DNA from: Chondromyces crocatus
GTDB taxonomy: Bacteria; Myxococcota_A; Polyangia; Polyangiales; Polyangiaceae
DNA length: 64,000 nt
Assembly (NCBI RefSeq): GCF_001189295.1
Contig: NZ_CP012159.1
Coordinates: 10,187,856 to 10,251,855, forward strand
Reading direction: 5' to 3'
Under the pieces are notes generated by a model. It saw only the letters and a list, made by a program, of their open reading frames with translations, was not told the DNA's origin and did not search any database. Below, piece by piece: positions 35,075 through 43,659 of this stretch (its first letter is position 1; the number at the start of each line of letters is the position of its first letter). The position numbers were made by a program, and so were the translations under genes.

Positions 35075-36721
35075 GTGCAGCTCACCTCGCTTCACAAGGG
35101 TCAGCTCGGTCTCCTCCTTGCTGCCGTTGCAGCGCTCTCGACGACCACAGTGGCTGGAGAGGCTGTGGCGCAAGGGGCAGACGGGTCGAGGTCCCCTCGT
35201 CGTTCGACGGGGAACCCGGCGACGGAGGCAGCCGTCGACGACGCCGCTGCACCGAAGGGAGCCACCCCATCAGGGGTGCCAGGGGTGATCGCGGCGCCGA
35301 AGGCGTCAGCGGGATCGGCATCGACAGACGCTGGAGCGTCAGCGCCGGGCGGTGGTGCGTCGGAAGGCGCAGCGTCGGAAGGACGTGAACCGGTCGCGGC
35401 AGGCGGATGGGATGACCGCTGGTTGGGGCTGACTGGGTCCGGCGGGGCTCAGGTGGGATGGGACGAGCGCTGGCTGGGTGTGCGCGGGTCGCCGAGCCTG
35501 ATGGCCACGGGAGGCGGGCTGGCTGGCCACTCGTTGATGGCTGGAGGGAGCGCGAGGGCGCAGACCGCTGGGGGTGGCGTGGTCGGGGGGCCGCTCGGGG
35601 GCGATGGGGTCGCGCCGAGCGACGAGGGAGCGACGACGGGATGGCGGCCGCTGTCGGCCACGGCGTCGTCGGTCACGCCGTCGATGACTCCGACGCATCC
35701 TTCGCAGCTCTCGGGACCGCGGCGAGGGCTGGCCATCGGGACGTCGTTCGTGCCCGGGCTCGTGGTGCATGGCACGGGGCACTTCGTTGCAGGGCACCGG
35801 AGCACGGGGTGGAAGCTGCTCGCGATGGAAGGCGCCGGGGCGCTGGGCGTCGTGGGTGGGTTCGCGGCGCTCGCGGCGACGGGCGCGTCACGGCGCATCG
35901 TGGCGCCAGTGACCTCGGTGATCGTGGCGAGCGCGGGGCTGTTCGTGATCTCGGGGCTCGCCGACATCTACGGGGTGCTGGCGCCCGAGGGGGGAACGGG
36001 GAGCCCGCCGTCGGTGCTGCCGTGGGTGGAGACGCAGGTGGGGCTCCGGTACGTGTACGATCCGGTGTTCTCGTACCGGGCGCTCTCGGTGATCGGCGCC
36101 GATGTGCGGGTGGGCGGGCTGCGGCTGAATCCTTCGGGGTGGTTCGCGCTCGACGATCCGAACAAGCGGCTGCGGATGCTGGCGGGGTATCGATTCCTGG
36201 GACCGAGGACGCCGAAGAAGGGGCAAGAGCGTCCGCTGGGTCGAGGGGATGGGTCGTTCCTGGAGATGGAGGGGGCGGTGACGCATCACCGCTACGGGAG
36301 CGAGCACTTCGAGGTGACGACGGGAGAGCTGTCGCTGCAGGGCCGGCTGGATCTGCACCACATCGGGCCGACGCTGCGGGGTTCGTTCGCGGAGCTGGGC
36401 GGCGGGATGGCGCTGGAGAACTACGCTTTCACGCGCAGCACCGAGGCGAACATGCTGCTGCTGATGCGGTTCGCGTTCGGGATGTACCTGGGGCACACGG
36501 GCTACCCGCGCGGGGAGGCGCAGGTGTTCTACGACCACCGGCATGATGGGTACGTGGGGGGGCTGAAGATGACGGGGCTGGGGAGCGGGGTGCCCGGTCA
36601 CTTCGGGGCTGAGGGGCGCATCTATCTGTCGCCGCAGTGGGGTCTCCTGCTCGATGCACAGGTGGGGTCGGCGTACATGGGCGGGTTGTCGGTGCTGTTC
36701 CGGCACGGAGGAAAGCCATGA
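35075..36721 (+). CDS. Outer-membrane beta-barrel-like protein
   Basis: The 548-residue protein starts at a GTG preceded by GGGAG. A signal peptide (QLGLLLAAVAALSTTTVAGE) is followed by a low-complexity Gly/Ala/Ser-rich stretch to about residue 185, with two WDDRWLGL or WDERWLGV motifs. Two hydrophobic helices follow (WKLLAMEGAGALGVVGGFAA and VTSVIVASAGLFVISGLADI). The last 250 residues have alternating aromatic strands typical of a barrel (LRYVYDPVFSYRAL, LHHIGPTLRGSFAELGGG, AFGMYLGHTGYP) and end in a strand. The stop overlaps the phosphoesterase start (ATGA), so the two are cotranscribed. The function is unknown. Confidence 0.8.
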   Translation: MQLTSLHKGQLGLLLAAVAALSTTTVAGEAVAQGADGSRSPRRSTGNPATEAAVDDAAAPKGATPSGVPGVIAAPKASAGSASTDAGASAPGGGASEGAASEGREPVAAGGWDDRWLGLTGSGGAQVGWDERWLGVRGSPSLMATGGGLAGHSLMAGGSARAQTAGGGVVGGPLGGDGVAPSDEGATTGWRPLSATASSVTPSMTPTHPSQLSGPRRGLAIGTSFVPGLVVHGTGHFVAGHRSTGWKLLAMEGAGALGVVGGFAALAATGASRRIVAPVTSVIVASAGLFVISGLADIYGVLAPEGGTGSPPSVLPWVETQVGLRYVYDPVFSYRALSVIGADVRVGGLRLNPSGWFALDDPNKRLRMLAGYRFLGPRTPKKGQERPLGRGDGSFLEMEGAVTHHRYGSEHFEVTTGELSLQGRLDLHHIGPTLRGSFAELGGGMALENYAFTRSTEANMLLLMRFAFGMYLGHTGYPRGEAQVFYDHRHDGYVGGLKMTGLGSGVPGHFGAEGRIYLSPQWGLLLDAQVGSAYMGGLSVLFRHGGKP

Positions 36722-37839
36722 GGCGAGGGTTCGGCACCTGGAGCGCGCGGCTGTGGCCCGCGGTGATGGCAGGGGTTGCGGGCGCCTGTCTGCACGTGGC
36801 CGAGTTTCGCGCCGAGCATGATCTGACGGTCGGGAACGCTTCGACGGGGGACGTGTCCGTCGCCGTGGCTCAGGGGATGGCAGCGGTGCGGGGGCTGTCG
36901 TCGGGAGAGCTGTGGCTGTGGGCGAGCGCGCCGGAGCTGTCGATCCAGCTGAGCACGGGGTCGAGCGGGGGGCGACGCTGGTCGGTGCGGATGGAGAACC
37001 AGCTGTCGGACGCGATCCTGACGGCAGAGACGAGCACGGGAGAGGCGCTCGCCGTGACGCTGGCCGAGGAGCCTTACGCGACGGAGCGGCGATGGGAGGT
37101 GGACCTGCCGGCGTCGGCGGAGGTGACGCTGCGGCTCGTGGCACCGGACGCGGGCGAGATCACGCCCTGGCGGTTCGCGGCCCTTGCGGACGTGCAGGAG
37201 AAGATCGACACGGTCCAGGACATCTACGCGAAGATCAACGAGCGCACGGACGTGCGGTTCGCGCTGTTCAGCGGGGACCTGACGGAACAGGGGACGCCAG
37301 AAGAGCTCACGCGTTTTCAGAAGGAGATGAAGACGCTGCGGCTGCCGTTCTACTCGACGCTCGGCAACCACGAGCTGGGGACGCGCGACGAGCTGTACCA
37401 CGAGTATTTCGGGCGAGGAAACCGGAGCTTCGTGTTCCGAGGGGTGCAGTTCACGCTGATCGACTCGGCGAGCGCGACGCTGGATCCGCTGGTGTACGAG
37501 TGGCTCGACGGCTGGCTCGCCGAGGGGCGGGACCGACTGCACGTGGTGACGATGCACGTGCCGCCGTTCGATCCGATCGGGGAGCGGAACGGGGCGTTCG
37601 CGAACCGGGGGGAGGCGGGCAAGCTGGTGAACCTGCTGGCGTCAGGGAACGTGGACATGACGATCTACGGTCACCTGCACTCGTTCTACGCCTACCAGAA
37701 CGCTGGAATCCCCGCGTACATCACGGGCGGGGGTGGCTCGATCGAGGAGCGGATGGACGGGATCTCCCGGCACTTCATCGTGGTGGACGTGGATCCGCCG
37801 CGCTCGGTGGGGCCGGTGGCGATCGTGCGGGTGGACTGA
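36718..37839 (+). CDS. Secreted calcineurin-like metallophosphoesterase
   Basis: The 373-residue lipoprotein (leader ends AGVAGAC, Cys24) has an N-terminal beta domain followed from about residue 155 by a calcineurin-type phosphoesterase. Visible metal ligands are FAALADVQ (Asp, with Gln in place of the usual His), LFSGDLTEQG, STLGNHELG, VVTMHVPPFD and TIYGHLHSF. It is expected to hydrolyse phosphomonoesters or diesters outside the cytoplasm with a dinuclear metal centre; the substrate is unknown. The start codon lies in the ATGA overlap with the outer-membrane protein gene, suggesting that the two proteins act together. Confidence 0.9.
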   Translation: MRRGFGTWSARLWPAVMAGVAGACLHVAEFRAEHDLTVGNASTGDVSVAVAQGMAAVRGLSSGELWLWASAPELSIQLSTGSSGGRRWSVRMENQLSDAILTAETSTGEALAVTLAEEPYATERRWEVDLPASAEVTLRLVAPDAGEITPWRFAALADVQEKIDTVQDIYAKINERTDVRFALFSGDLTEQGTPEELTRFQKEMKTLRLPFYSTLGNHELGTRDELYHEYFGRGNRSFVFRGVQFTLIDSASATLDPLVYEWLDGWLAEGRDRLHVVTMHVPPFDPIGERNGAFANRGEAGKLVNLLASGNVDMTIYGHLHSFYAYQNAGIPAYITGGGGSIEERMDGISRHFIVVDVDPPRSVGPVAIVRVD

Positions 37840-37918
37840 GCGTTCTCGGGGGGCGAGCCGGAGGCGCACGTGGGCGGGTTGAAGGCGGGGCTTGCGTGGG
37901 CTACGCCGCGGGGAGCCC

Positions 37919-39181
37919 TTGAAGATCGTCCACGCCGCCGACCTGCACATCGATAGCCCGCTGCGCGGGCTGGAGCGCTACGAGGGCGCGCCGGTGGCGC
38001 AGATCCGGGGGGCGACGCGGCGGGCGTTCGAGAACCTGATCGGGCTGTGTCTCGCGGAGGAGGTGGATCTGCTCCTGCTCGCGGGCGACATCTACGATGG
38101 GGACTGGCGGGACTACAACACGGGGCTGTTCTTCGCGGCGCAGCTGTCGCGGCTGCGGTCGGCGGGGGTGCGGGTGATCATGGTGCGCGGGAACCACGAC
38201 GCGCAGAGCCAGATCACGCGGCACCTGGAGCTGCCGGAGCACGTGCGGGTCCTGGATCATCAGGCGCCGGAGCGGATCGTGGACGAGCGGCTGGGGGTCG
38301 CGGTCGTGGGGCAGAGCTTCCCGACGCGGGCGGTGACGGACGATCTGGCGGCGGCGTACCCGGACGCGCTGCCAGGGTTGTTCAACATCGGGCTGCTGCA
38401 CACGGCGCTCGGGGGGCGCGAGGGGCACGAGAACTACGCGCCCTGCACGCTGGGGACGCTGCTGGGGCGGGGCTACCAGTACTGGGCGCTCGGGCACATT
38501 CACGCGCGGGAGGTGGTGAACGCGGACCCGCTGGTGGTGTTCCCGGGGAACCTGCAAGGGCGGCACGCGCGCGAGGCCGGGGAGAAGGGGGCGACGCTGC
38601 TGACCGTGGAAGGCGGGCGGGTGACGTCGATGGTGCACCGGCCGCTGGATGTGGTGCGCTGGCAGGTCTGCGAGGTGGACGTGAGCGGCGCGCAGAGCGG
38701 GCTGGACGCGGTGGACCTGGCGCGGGAGCAGCTGGAGCAAGCGCTGGCCGAGGCTGGTGGGCGTGCGGTGGCGGCGCGGGTGGTGCTGCGAGGGAAGACG
38801 CGGGCGCACGCAGAGCTGCACGGGAAGCTGGAGCAGTGGACGCAGCAACTCCGGGCCGCAGCGAACGACGCCGGTGGCGAGGGGCTGTGGGTGGAGCAGG
38901 TGCGGCTGAAGACGTGGGCGCCGGTGGACGCCGTGGCGCTCGGGGAGCGCGACGACGCGATCGGGCAGCTCGCGCGGTCGCTGCGGTCGCTGCGGGACGA
39001 CGATCAGGAACTGGGGCGGCTCCTGGGGGAGCTGTCGGGGCTGCGGGCGAAGCTGCCCGCGGAGGCGCGGGAGATGGACGAGGGCCTGCGGCTGGAGGAT
39101 CCGGCGCTGCTGAAGGACGCGCTGGAGGATGTGGAGCAGCTCCTGCTGTCGCGGCTGCTGAGCAAATCCAGCGAGGGGTGA
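37919..39181 (+). CDS. SbcD/YhaO-type DNA repair phosphoesterase
   Basis: A TTG start is chosen because the product then begins LKIVHAADLHIDSPLRGL, the normal start of this family (GGGGAG lies just upstream); an in-frame TTG at 37892 is the alternative. The 420-residue protein shows all metal motifs: ADLH, GDIYDG, RGNHD, LLHTALGG and ALGHIHAR. YhaO/SbcD-like nucleases work with an SMC-like ATPase partner to process DNA ends. A matching partner (YhaN type) lies at 52174-55866, about 13 kb away on the same strand, not adjacent as in Firmicutes. The C-terminal part is helical and should bind the partner. Confidence 0.9.
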   Translation: MKIVHAADLHIDSPLRGLERYEGAPVAQIRGATRRAFENLIGLCLAEEVDLLLLAGDIYDGDWRDYNTGLFFAAQLSRLRSAGVRVIMVRGNHDAQSQITRHLELPEHVRVLDHQAPERIVDERLGVAVVGQSFPTRAVTDDLAAAYPDALPGLFNIGLLHTALGGREGHENYAPCTLGTLLGRGYQYWALGHIHAREVVNADPLVVFPGNLQGRHAREAGEKGATLLTVEGGRVTSMVHRPLDVVRWQVCEVDVSGAQSGLDAVDLAREQLEQALAEAGGRAVAARVVLRGKTRAHAELHGKLEQWTQQLRAAANDAGGEGLWVEQVRLKTWAPVDAVALGERDDAIGQLARSLRSLRDDDQELGRLLGELSGLRAKLPAEAREMDEGLRLEDPALLKDALEDVEQLLLSRLLSKSSEG

Positions 39182-39186
39182 GCAGT

Positions 39187-39250
39187 CGCCAGGGTGGGCA
39201 CGAATGCCGCCAGGGTGGGCACGAATGCCGCCAGGGTGGGCACGAATGCC
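39187..39250. repeat. Three perfect 21-bp repeats after the SbcD-like gene
   Basis: CGCCAGGGTGGGCACGAATG plus C is repeated three times, beginning 5 bases after the stop codon. Each unit includes GGCA-CGAA-TGCC, a short hairpin, so the array may shape the transcript end. Confidence 0.85.
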
Positions 39251-39492
39251 GCCCTTCCAGCGCACCAGGGTCCGGCGCGTCCGACGTCCGGGGCTCGGGA
39301 TTCGTGCTCAATGAAAGGGTTCGGCGCACGACCCACGCAATGCAATGGCGTCGTGCCCACACCAGGACGATTGGGTAGGCCTTTCTGCGACGATGTCGCC
39401 GCATGGAGCACGGCAAATCATTCGTGGAGGAAGGCACAATCCCATTGCCAGTGGTCGTGGTTCTGGAGAGGCTCGATCGTGGAGGTCTCCTC
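39251..39492. other. Leader region of the hydrolase gene
   Basis: No gene is seen. The segment ends with a strong GGAGG ribosome-binding site at 39481-39485. No clear promoter motif was found. Confidence 0.4.
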
Positions 39493-40581
39493 ATGAACAA
39501 GGTCGCTCGTTTCGCGCGCGGGTCGGGTCTGCGCGCCATTTCAGGGCTGCTGACAGGGGCGGTGATGATGGCGGTGTCCGCGCTCTCGGGGCAGGCCGAG
39601 GCGGCGCAGGACCATGCAATGGCGGCACAGGGTGGGTCTGCTGGAAGGACGTGCACGAGGTTGCAGGTGCCTGTCGCACTGACGCAGGGCGCAACGCAGG
39701 ATCACGAGATCGCGGCGGACCTGTGCGTACCGTCGGGCGCGGTGCGGGAGACGGCGCTGGTCACCATTCACGGGGTGACGTATTCGACGCTGTACTGGGA
39801 TTTCCCGTATGAGCCCGAGCGGTATTCCTTCGTCCGGCGCGCCAATGAAGCGGGGTATGCGACGCTGAATTTCGATCGGATATCGAGCCGGGACAGCTCG
39901 CGGCCGGTGTCGCTGCAGGTGACGTTGACCTCGCAGGCCTACATTCACCACCAGCTCGTGAGCGCCTTGCGGAGCGGAGAGTTCGGGCCCGCCTTCAGCA
40001 AGGTGGTGCTGGTGGGGCACTCGCTCGGGTCGGTGCTCTCGCTGGCGCAGTCGGCCTGGTACGGGGACGTGGATGGGCTGGCGTTGACGGGGTTCCTGCA
40101 CATGGTCGGGGCCGGGTTTCCCATCGGGCTGCTGAACCTGGTACCGGCGGTCACGGAGCCGCGGTTCGCGAGCCTGGGGCTCGATCTGGGCTACGTGACG
40201 ACGCGCGCAGGGGCGCGGGGGTCGACGTTCTACCACCTGCCGAATGCAGACCCGGCGGTGATCGCGGTGGACGAGCAGAACAAGGAGGTCCTGTCGCTCA
40301 CCGAGCTCGCAGAGTTCCCGGTCGTGGCGAGCCCGCTGGTGAGCCTTCAGGTGAAGGTTCCCGTGCTCAATGTGATCGGGAGGCACGACGCGCTGTTCTG
40401 CGGGCTGACGCCCTGCGGGACGCCACTGAGCGGGACGTCGACGGAACCGCTCGCCTACGGGCCGGCGGCGGAGCTGGAACAGGTGGTGATCCCGTCGGCG
40501 GGGCACGACCTGAACTTGCAGCGCAATGCGCCCGTGACCTATGCGGCCATCCTGAGCTGGCTGGAGAGGCGCTTCCCGTAG
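39493..40581 (+). CDS. Secreted alpha/beta hydrolase
   Basis: The 362-residue protein starts at an ATG with GGAGG 7 bases upstream and has a Sec signal peptide (ISGLLTGAVMMAVSALSGQA, cleavage near AEA). The alpha/beta-hydrolase fold shows LVTIHGVTYSTLYWDFPYEP (oxyanion region), the nucleophile elbow VLVGHSLGSVLSLA, the acid in IGRHDALF and the catalytic His in PSAGHDLNL. Paired Cys in LFCGLTPCG probably form a disulfide, as expected for an exported enzyme. Esterase or lipase activity on small or polyester substrates is plausible. It is convergent with the SDR gene. Confidence 0.88.
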   Translation: MNKVARFARGSGLRAISGLLTGAVMMAVSALSGQAEAAQDHAMAAQGGSAGRTCTRLQVPVALTQGATQDHEIAADLCVPSGAVRETALVTIHGVTYSTLYWDFPYEPERYSFVRRANEAGYATLNFDRISSRDSSRPVSLQVTLTSQAYIHHQLVSALRSGEFGPAFSKVVLVGHSLGSVLSLAQSAWYGDVDGLALTGFLHMVGAGFPIGLLNLVPAVTEPRFASLGLDLGYVTTRAGARGSTFYHLPNADPAVIAVDEQNKEVLSLTELAEFPVVASPLVSLQVKVPVLNVIGRHDALFCGLTPCGTPLSGTSTEPLAYGPAAELEQVVIPSAGHDLNLQRNAPVTYAAILSWLERRFP

Positions 40582-40594
40582 CGTGCGGAGTGAC

Positions 40595-40613
40595 GCCGCG
40601 CAGGTCACGCGGC
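40595..40613. terminator. Hairpin between convergent hydrolase and SDR genes
   Basis: GCCGCG and CGCGGC pair around a 7-base loop in the 40-base gap between two convergent stop codons. There is no T-tract. Confidence 0.45.
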
Positions 40614-40621
40614 CGGAGACG

Positions 40622-41395
40622 TCAGGAAGCGGGGCGGCGGCTGACGGCGAAGGGGCCGAAGGCCTGCATGGTGGGCATCAGCTCCAGGCGGTTGACGTTC
40701 ACATGGGGGGGGCGGGTGATGGCCCAGTGGATGGCGTCGGCGACGTCCTCGGGGCGGAGCGCCTGGAGACCGGCGTACACGGCGCGGGCGCGGTCGCGGT
40801 CGCCTTCGAAGCGGACCTCGGAGAACTCGGTCTCGGCCATGCCCGGCTCGACGCTGGTGACGCGGATGTTCTTGCCGACGAGGTCGGCGCGGAGGTTCAA
40901 GGAGAGCTGGTGGACGAAGGCCTTGGTGGCACCGTAGACGTTGCCGCCCGGGTAGGGGTACGTGCCGGCCACGGAGCCGAGCTGGACGATGTGGCCGCGG
41001 TCGCGGGCCGCCATGCCCGGAAGGACGGCGCGGACGACGTACATCAGGCCCTTGATGTTGGTGTCGACCATGGTCTCCCAGGCGTCGAGGTCGACGCGAT
41101 CGGCGGGTTCCAGGCCGAGGGCGAGGCCCGCGTTGTTGACGAGGACGTCGATGGCGTCGAAGGGAGGCGGGAGGGCGGCGAGGACTTCGGCGACGGCGCT
41201 GCGGTCGCGGACGTCGAGGGGGAGCAGGTGCACGGGGACGGCAGAGAGCTCGCGCTGGAGTGCTTCGAGGCGGTCGATGCGGCGGCCGGCGAGGACGAGG
41301 GAGATGCCTTCGGCAGCGAAGCGACGGGCGCAGGCAGCTCCGAAGCCGGAGGTGGCGCCCGTGATGAGGGCGACGGCGGGGCGGGCGAGGTCCAT
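40622..41395 (-). CDS. Short-chain dehydrogenase (YdfG-like)
   Basis: The 257-residue classical SDR starts at MDLARPAVALITG. It shows the cofactor motif TGATSGFG, the LAGRRIDRLE strand that favours NADP(H) through Arg, NNAGLALG, and the catalytic Ser/Tyr/Lys set (GSVAGTYPYPGG and YGATK). The closest well-known group is YdfG, which oxidises serine and 3-hydroxy acids with NADP; the PGMAETEF motif after the active site agrees. The frame extends upstream but without a start signal. The real substrate is not predictable from sequence. Confidence 0.92.
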   Translation of the reverse strand: MDLARPAVALITGATSGFGAACARRFAAEGISLVLAGRRIDRLEALQRELSAVPVHLLPLDVRDRSAVAEVLAALPPPFDAIDVLVNNAGLALGLEPADRVDLDAWETMVDTNIKGLMYVVRAVLPGMAARDRGHIVQLGSVAGTYPYPGGNVYGATKAFVHQLSLNLRADLVGKNIRVTSVEPGMAETEFSEVRFEGDRDRARAVYAGLQALRPEDVADAIHWAITRPPHVNVNRLELMPTMQAFGPFAVSRRPAS

Positions 41396-41519
41396 GCGGC
41401 GCTGATAGCACAGCGCCAAGGAGAGGTGCGGAAGGCGGGTGAGGCGTGGAAACACTGCGTGCTGGTGACGATTCCGTGCGTGCGGTCGCGCGCTCGTGGT
41501 GGGTCGCTACAGTGGAAGG

Positions 41520-42017
41520 ATGAACCTTCGCTTGTCGCGCTCGGCCCTCCTCGTGGGGGCATTGCTCGGGTTTTCGACCATGGGGACCGTCTGCGGACCG
41601 GCGGTGGAGTCGCCGCCGGCCGAGGTGACGTGTGACGGCATGGCGGCCCCAGGAGAGGGGGAACCGGTGCTCCTGCTCGTCGATCCGGAGACGAAGACGC
41701 CGCTCCTCGAGGGCGCCACGCTGCAAACGGAGCGTGGTCCCGAGCTGGGGACGTACGTCTACGTGACCCTGCGGCACTACACGGCCGACGTGGAGGGATA
41801 CATCTACGCCTTGCGGGTGGTCCAGGACGGGTATCCGGAGACGGGCGCCCTGGTGGCGGAAGGCACGTCGTTCGTTGGATCCTGCTCTGGGTGGACGGAG
41901 GTGGTCGTGCCCCTGGCGCTGAATCTCTTCGAGACGACCCCTGCGACGCTGCGGCTGCAAGCGCAGGGCGGTGGCCAGGTGATCGAGGCCGAGATGCGGG
42001 TGAACGTCGCCTACTGA
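41520..42017 (+). CDS. Putative lipoprotein, twin 1
   Basis: The 165-residue lipoprotein (MNLRLSRSALLVGALLGF, Cys25) starts just after GGAAGG. The mature part resembles its neighbour at 42136: both contain GEP-LLLFVDP or GEPVLLLVDPETKTPL, a central RH-containing strand (VTLRHYTADVEGYIYALRVV) and a second Cys pair that may form a disulfide (GSCSGW). No known domain is recognised; it is probably a small beta-sandwich on the cell surface. Confidence 0.8.
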   Translation: MNLRLSRSALLVGALLGFSTMGTVCGPAVESPPAEVTCDGMAAPGEGEPVLLLVDPETKTPLLEGATLQTERGPELGTYVYVTLRHYTADVEGYIYALRVVQDGYPETGALVAEGTSFVGSCSGWTEVVVPLALNLFETTPATLRLQAQGGGQVIEAEMRVNVAY

Positions 42018-42135
42018 GGGGGCGCGCCGCGCACGGCCACGGAGGAAGCGCACCGCGCACGGCGCCGCTGGCGGTCGACCAGCCATCCGAGCAGGCAGGG
42101 AGGCCGTTCCTCGGCCGATCCGCTATCGTGCGAGG

Positions 42136-42663
42136 ATGAGCGTTCGGACGTCGCGCGCCGCCCTCATCCTGGGTGCCCTCCTGGGCTTCTCGATCCTCGG
42201 CGGAGCTTGCAAGCCGATGCAGGTCGATGAAGAGAGACCCGTCTCGTCCTGTGACGCTTCCTCCCCGGGGCCACAAGGTGGCGAGCCGCTGCTCCTGTTC
42301 GTCGATCCCGACACGGAGGAGCCTCTGAAGAAGGACGCCATCGTGGTCACGACGAAGGAGCCGGATGGCGAGGAGTACCTCCGCGTCGGCTTGAGGCACT
42401 TCCCGGACGACGCTGGCGAGTACACCTATGTCATCCGCCTCGTGGCGGGACACGAGGACCCTCCCGAGGGGCCCGTGCTCCTCGAGGGGAGCGCCGTCAG
42501 CGAGGCATGCTGGCCAACCTGGGAGCGGCTCAGAACCTCGCTCACCTTCGATCCGACCGTGTCCTTCCGCCCCACCAAGCCGGAGGCCGCCACGCTGGAG
42601 GTGCTGGCCGTGGGGAGCGATCACGAGCTGAAGGCGTCGGTTCTGGTGGTGTTTCGGTATTGA
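42136..42663 (+). CDS. Putative lipoprotein, twin 2
   Basis: The 175-residue lipoprotein is a tandem paralogue of the gene 118 bases upstream, with the same leader length (lipidated Cys25, FSILGGAC). The conserved order is LLLFVDPDTEEPL, VGLRHFPDDAGEYTYVIRLV, then a Cys-Trp segment (SEACWPTW) and a final beta strand (LKASVLVVFRY). Divergence between the twins is substantial, so the duplication is old. The role is unknown. Confidence 0.8.
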   Translation: MSVRTSRAALILGALLGFSILGGACKPMQVDEERPVSSCDASSPGPQGGEPLLLFVDPDTEEPLKKDAIVVTTKEPDGEEYLRVGLRHFPDDAGEYTYVIRLVAGHEDPPEGPVLLEGSAVSEACWPTWERLRTSLTFDPTVSFRPTKPEAATLEVLAVGSDHELKASVLVVFRY

Positions 42664-42830
42664 TGCACGCCGCTCGCGGCGCGTCGTCACGCGAGCTGCG
42701 GTGGCCTGGCCACGTTTCTCCGGAAAGATCGCGAGCGACGCGCGGCGTCGAACCGCTGCACGCTGCGTCGAGGTCGCGGGGCGCTTGAGCATGGCGCTGC
42801 ATGGTGCGATGGTGCCCCGAGGAGGCACGA

Positions 42831-43622
42831 ATGCAGGGTCGGCTCGTGCGCGACGGGGTAGAGCTCGCATACCGGTGTGTCGGCAATGGACCGGATGTGG
42901 TGATGCTGGTGCACGGCTGGATGATGTCCGGCGCGGTGTACGATGATCTCGCCGAGGCCTTCGGGGGTGGTGCGGAGAACCGGTACCGGCTGGTGATCCC
43001 TGATCTCCGAGGCGCCGGGCAGTCCGAGAAGCCGGAAAGCGGCTACACCCTCGCGGCCTACGCAGCCGATGTGCTGGCCGTGGCGGACGCGGTGGGGGCG
43101 CGCTCGTTCGTGCTCGTCGGACACAGCATGGGGGGGCAGCTCGCGCAGTGGATCGCGTCGAGCGCACCGCGGCGGGTTCGCGGGGCAATGCTGCTCTGTC
43201 CGGTGCCCGCCTCGGGGATGGCCCTCCCGGAGGAAGCCAAGGCGCTGTTCAGGAACTCGGGGGGCAACCGGCAAGCGCAGGAGACGATCCTGGGGATGGC
43301 GTGCAAGGATCTGTCGGCCTCGGCGCGCGAGCGGTTGCTCGATGTGGCGGGCGCCATCCCGGCCAGCTGCATCGAGGAGACGTTCGATGCGTGGACGGGC
43401 GGTGGCTTCGCGGAGCGGCTCGGGGCGATCCGTACGCCGACGCTGGTCGTCGCCACCGACGACCCGTTCCTGCCGCCGGACTTCCTGCGCAACGAGATCG
43501 TGGCGCACATCCGCAACGCGGAGCTGTCGTACCTGCCAGGGGCCGGGCACTACGTGCAGGTGGAGCGGCCGCGCGAGACGGCGGCGTTGCTCCGGGCGTT
43601 CCTGGCAGGGCTCAGCGGGTGA
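42831..43622 (+). CDS. Alpha/beta hydrolase
   Basis: The 263-residue cytosolic enzyme starts at MQGRLVRDGVELAY with GGAGG upstream. It shows the oxyanion loop VMLVHGWMM, DLRGAGQSEKPE, the nucleophile elbow VLVGHSMGGQLAQW (Ser), the acid in VATDDPFLPP, and the His in LPGAGHYVQVERP. This arrangement is typical of the epoxide-hydrolase/haloalkane-dehalogenase/esterase branch; with HGW and no extra halide Trp seen, an esterase or lactonase activity is more likely. A signal peptide is absent. The STAS gene follows after 37 bases on the same strand. Confidence 0.9.
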   Translation: MQGRLVRDGVELAYRCVGNGPDVVMLVHGWMMSGAVYDDLAEAFGGGAENRYRLVIPDLRGAGQSEKPESGYTLAAYAADVLAVADAVGARSFVLVGHSMGGQLAQWIASSAPRRVRGAMLLCPVPASGMALPEEAKALFRNSGGNRQAQETILGMACKDLSASARERLLDVAGAIPASCIEETFDAWTGGGFAERLGAIRTPTLVVATDDPFLPPDFLRNEIVAHIRNAELSYLPGAGHYVQVERPRETAALLRAFLAGLSG

Positions 43623-43659
43623 GCTGCGGCGTCGACGCAAGCTCGCCCGGCACACGACG

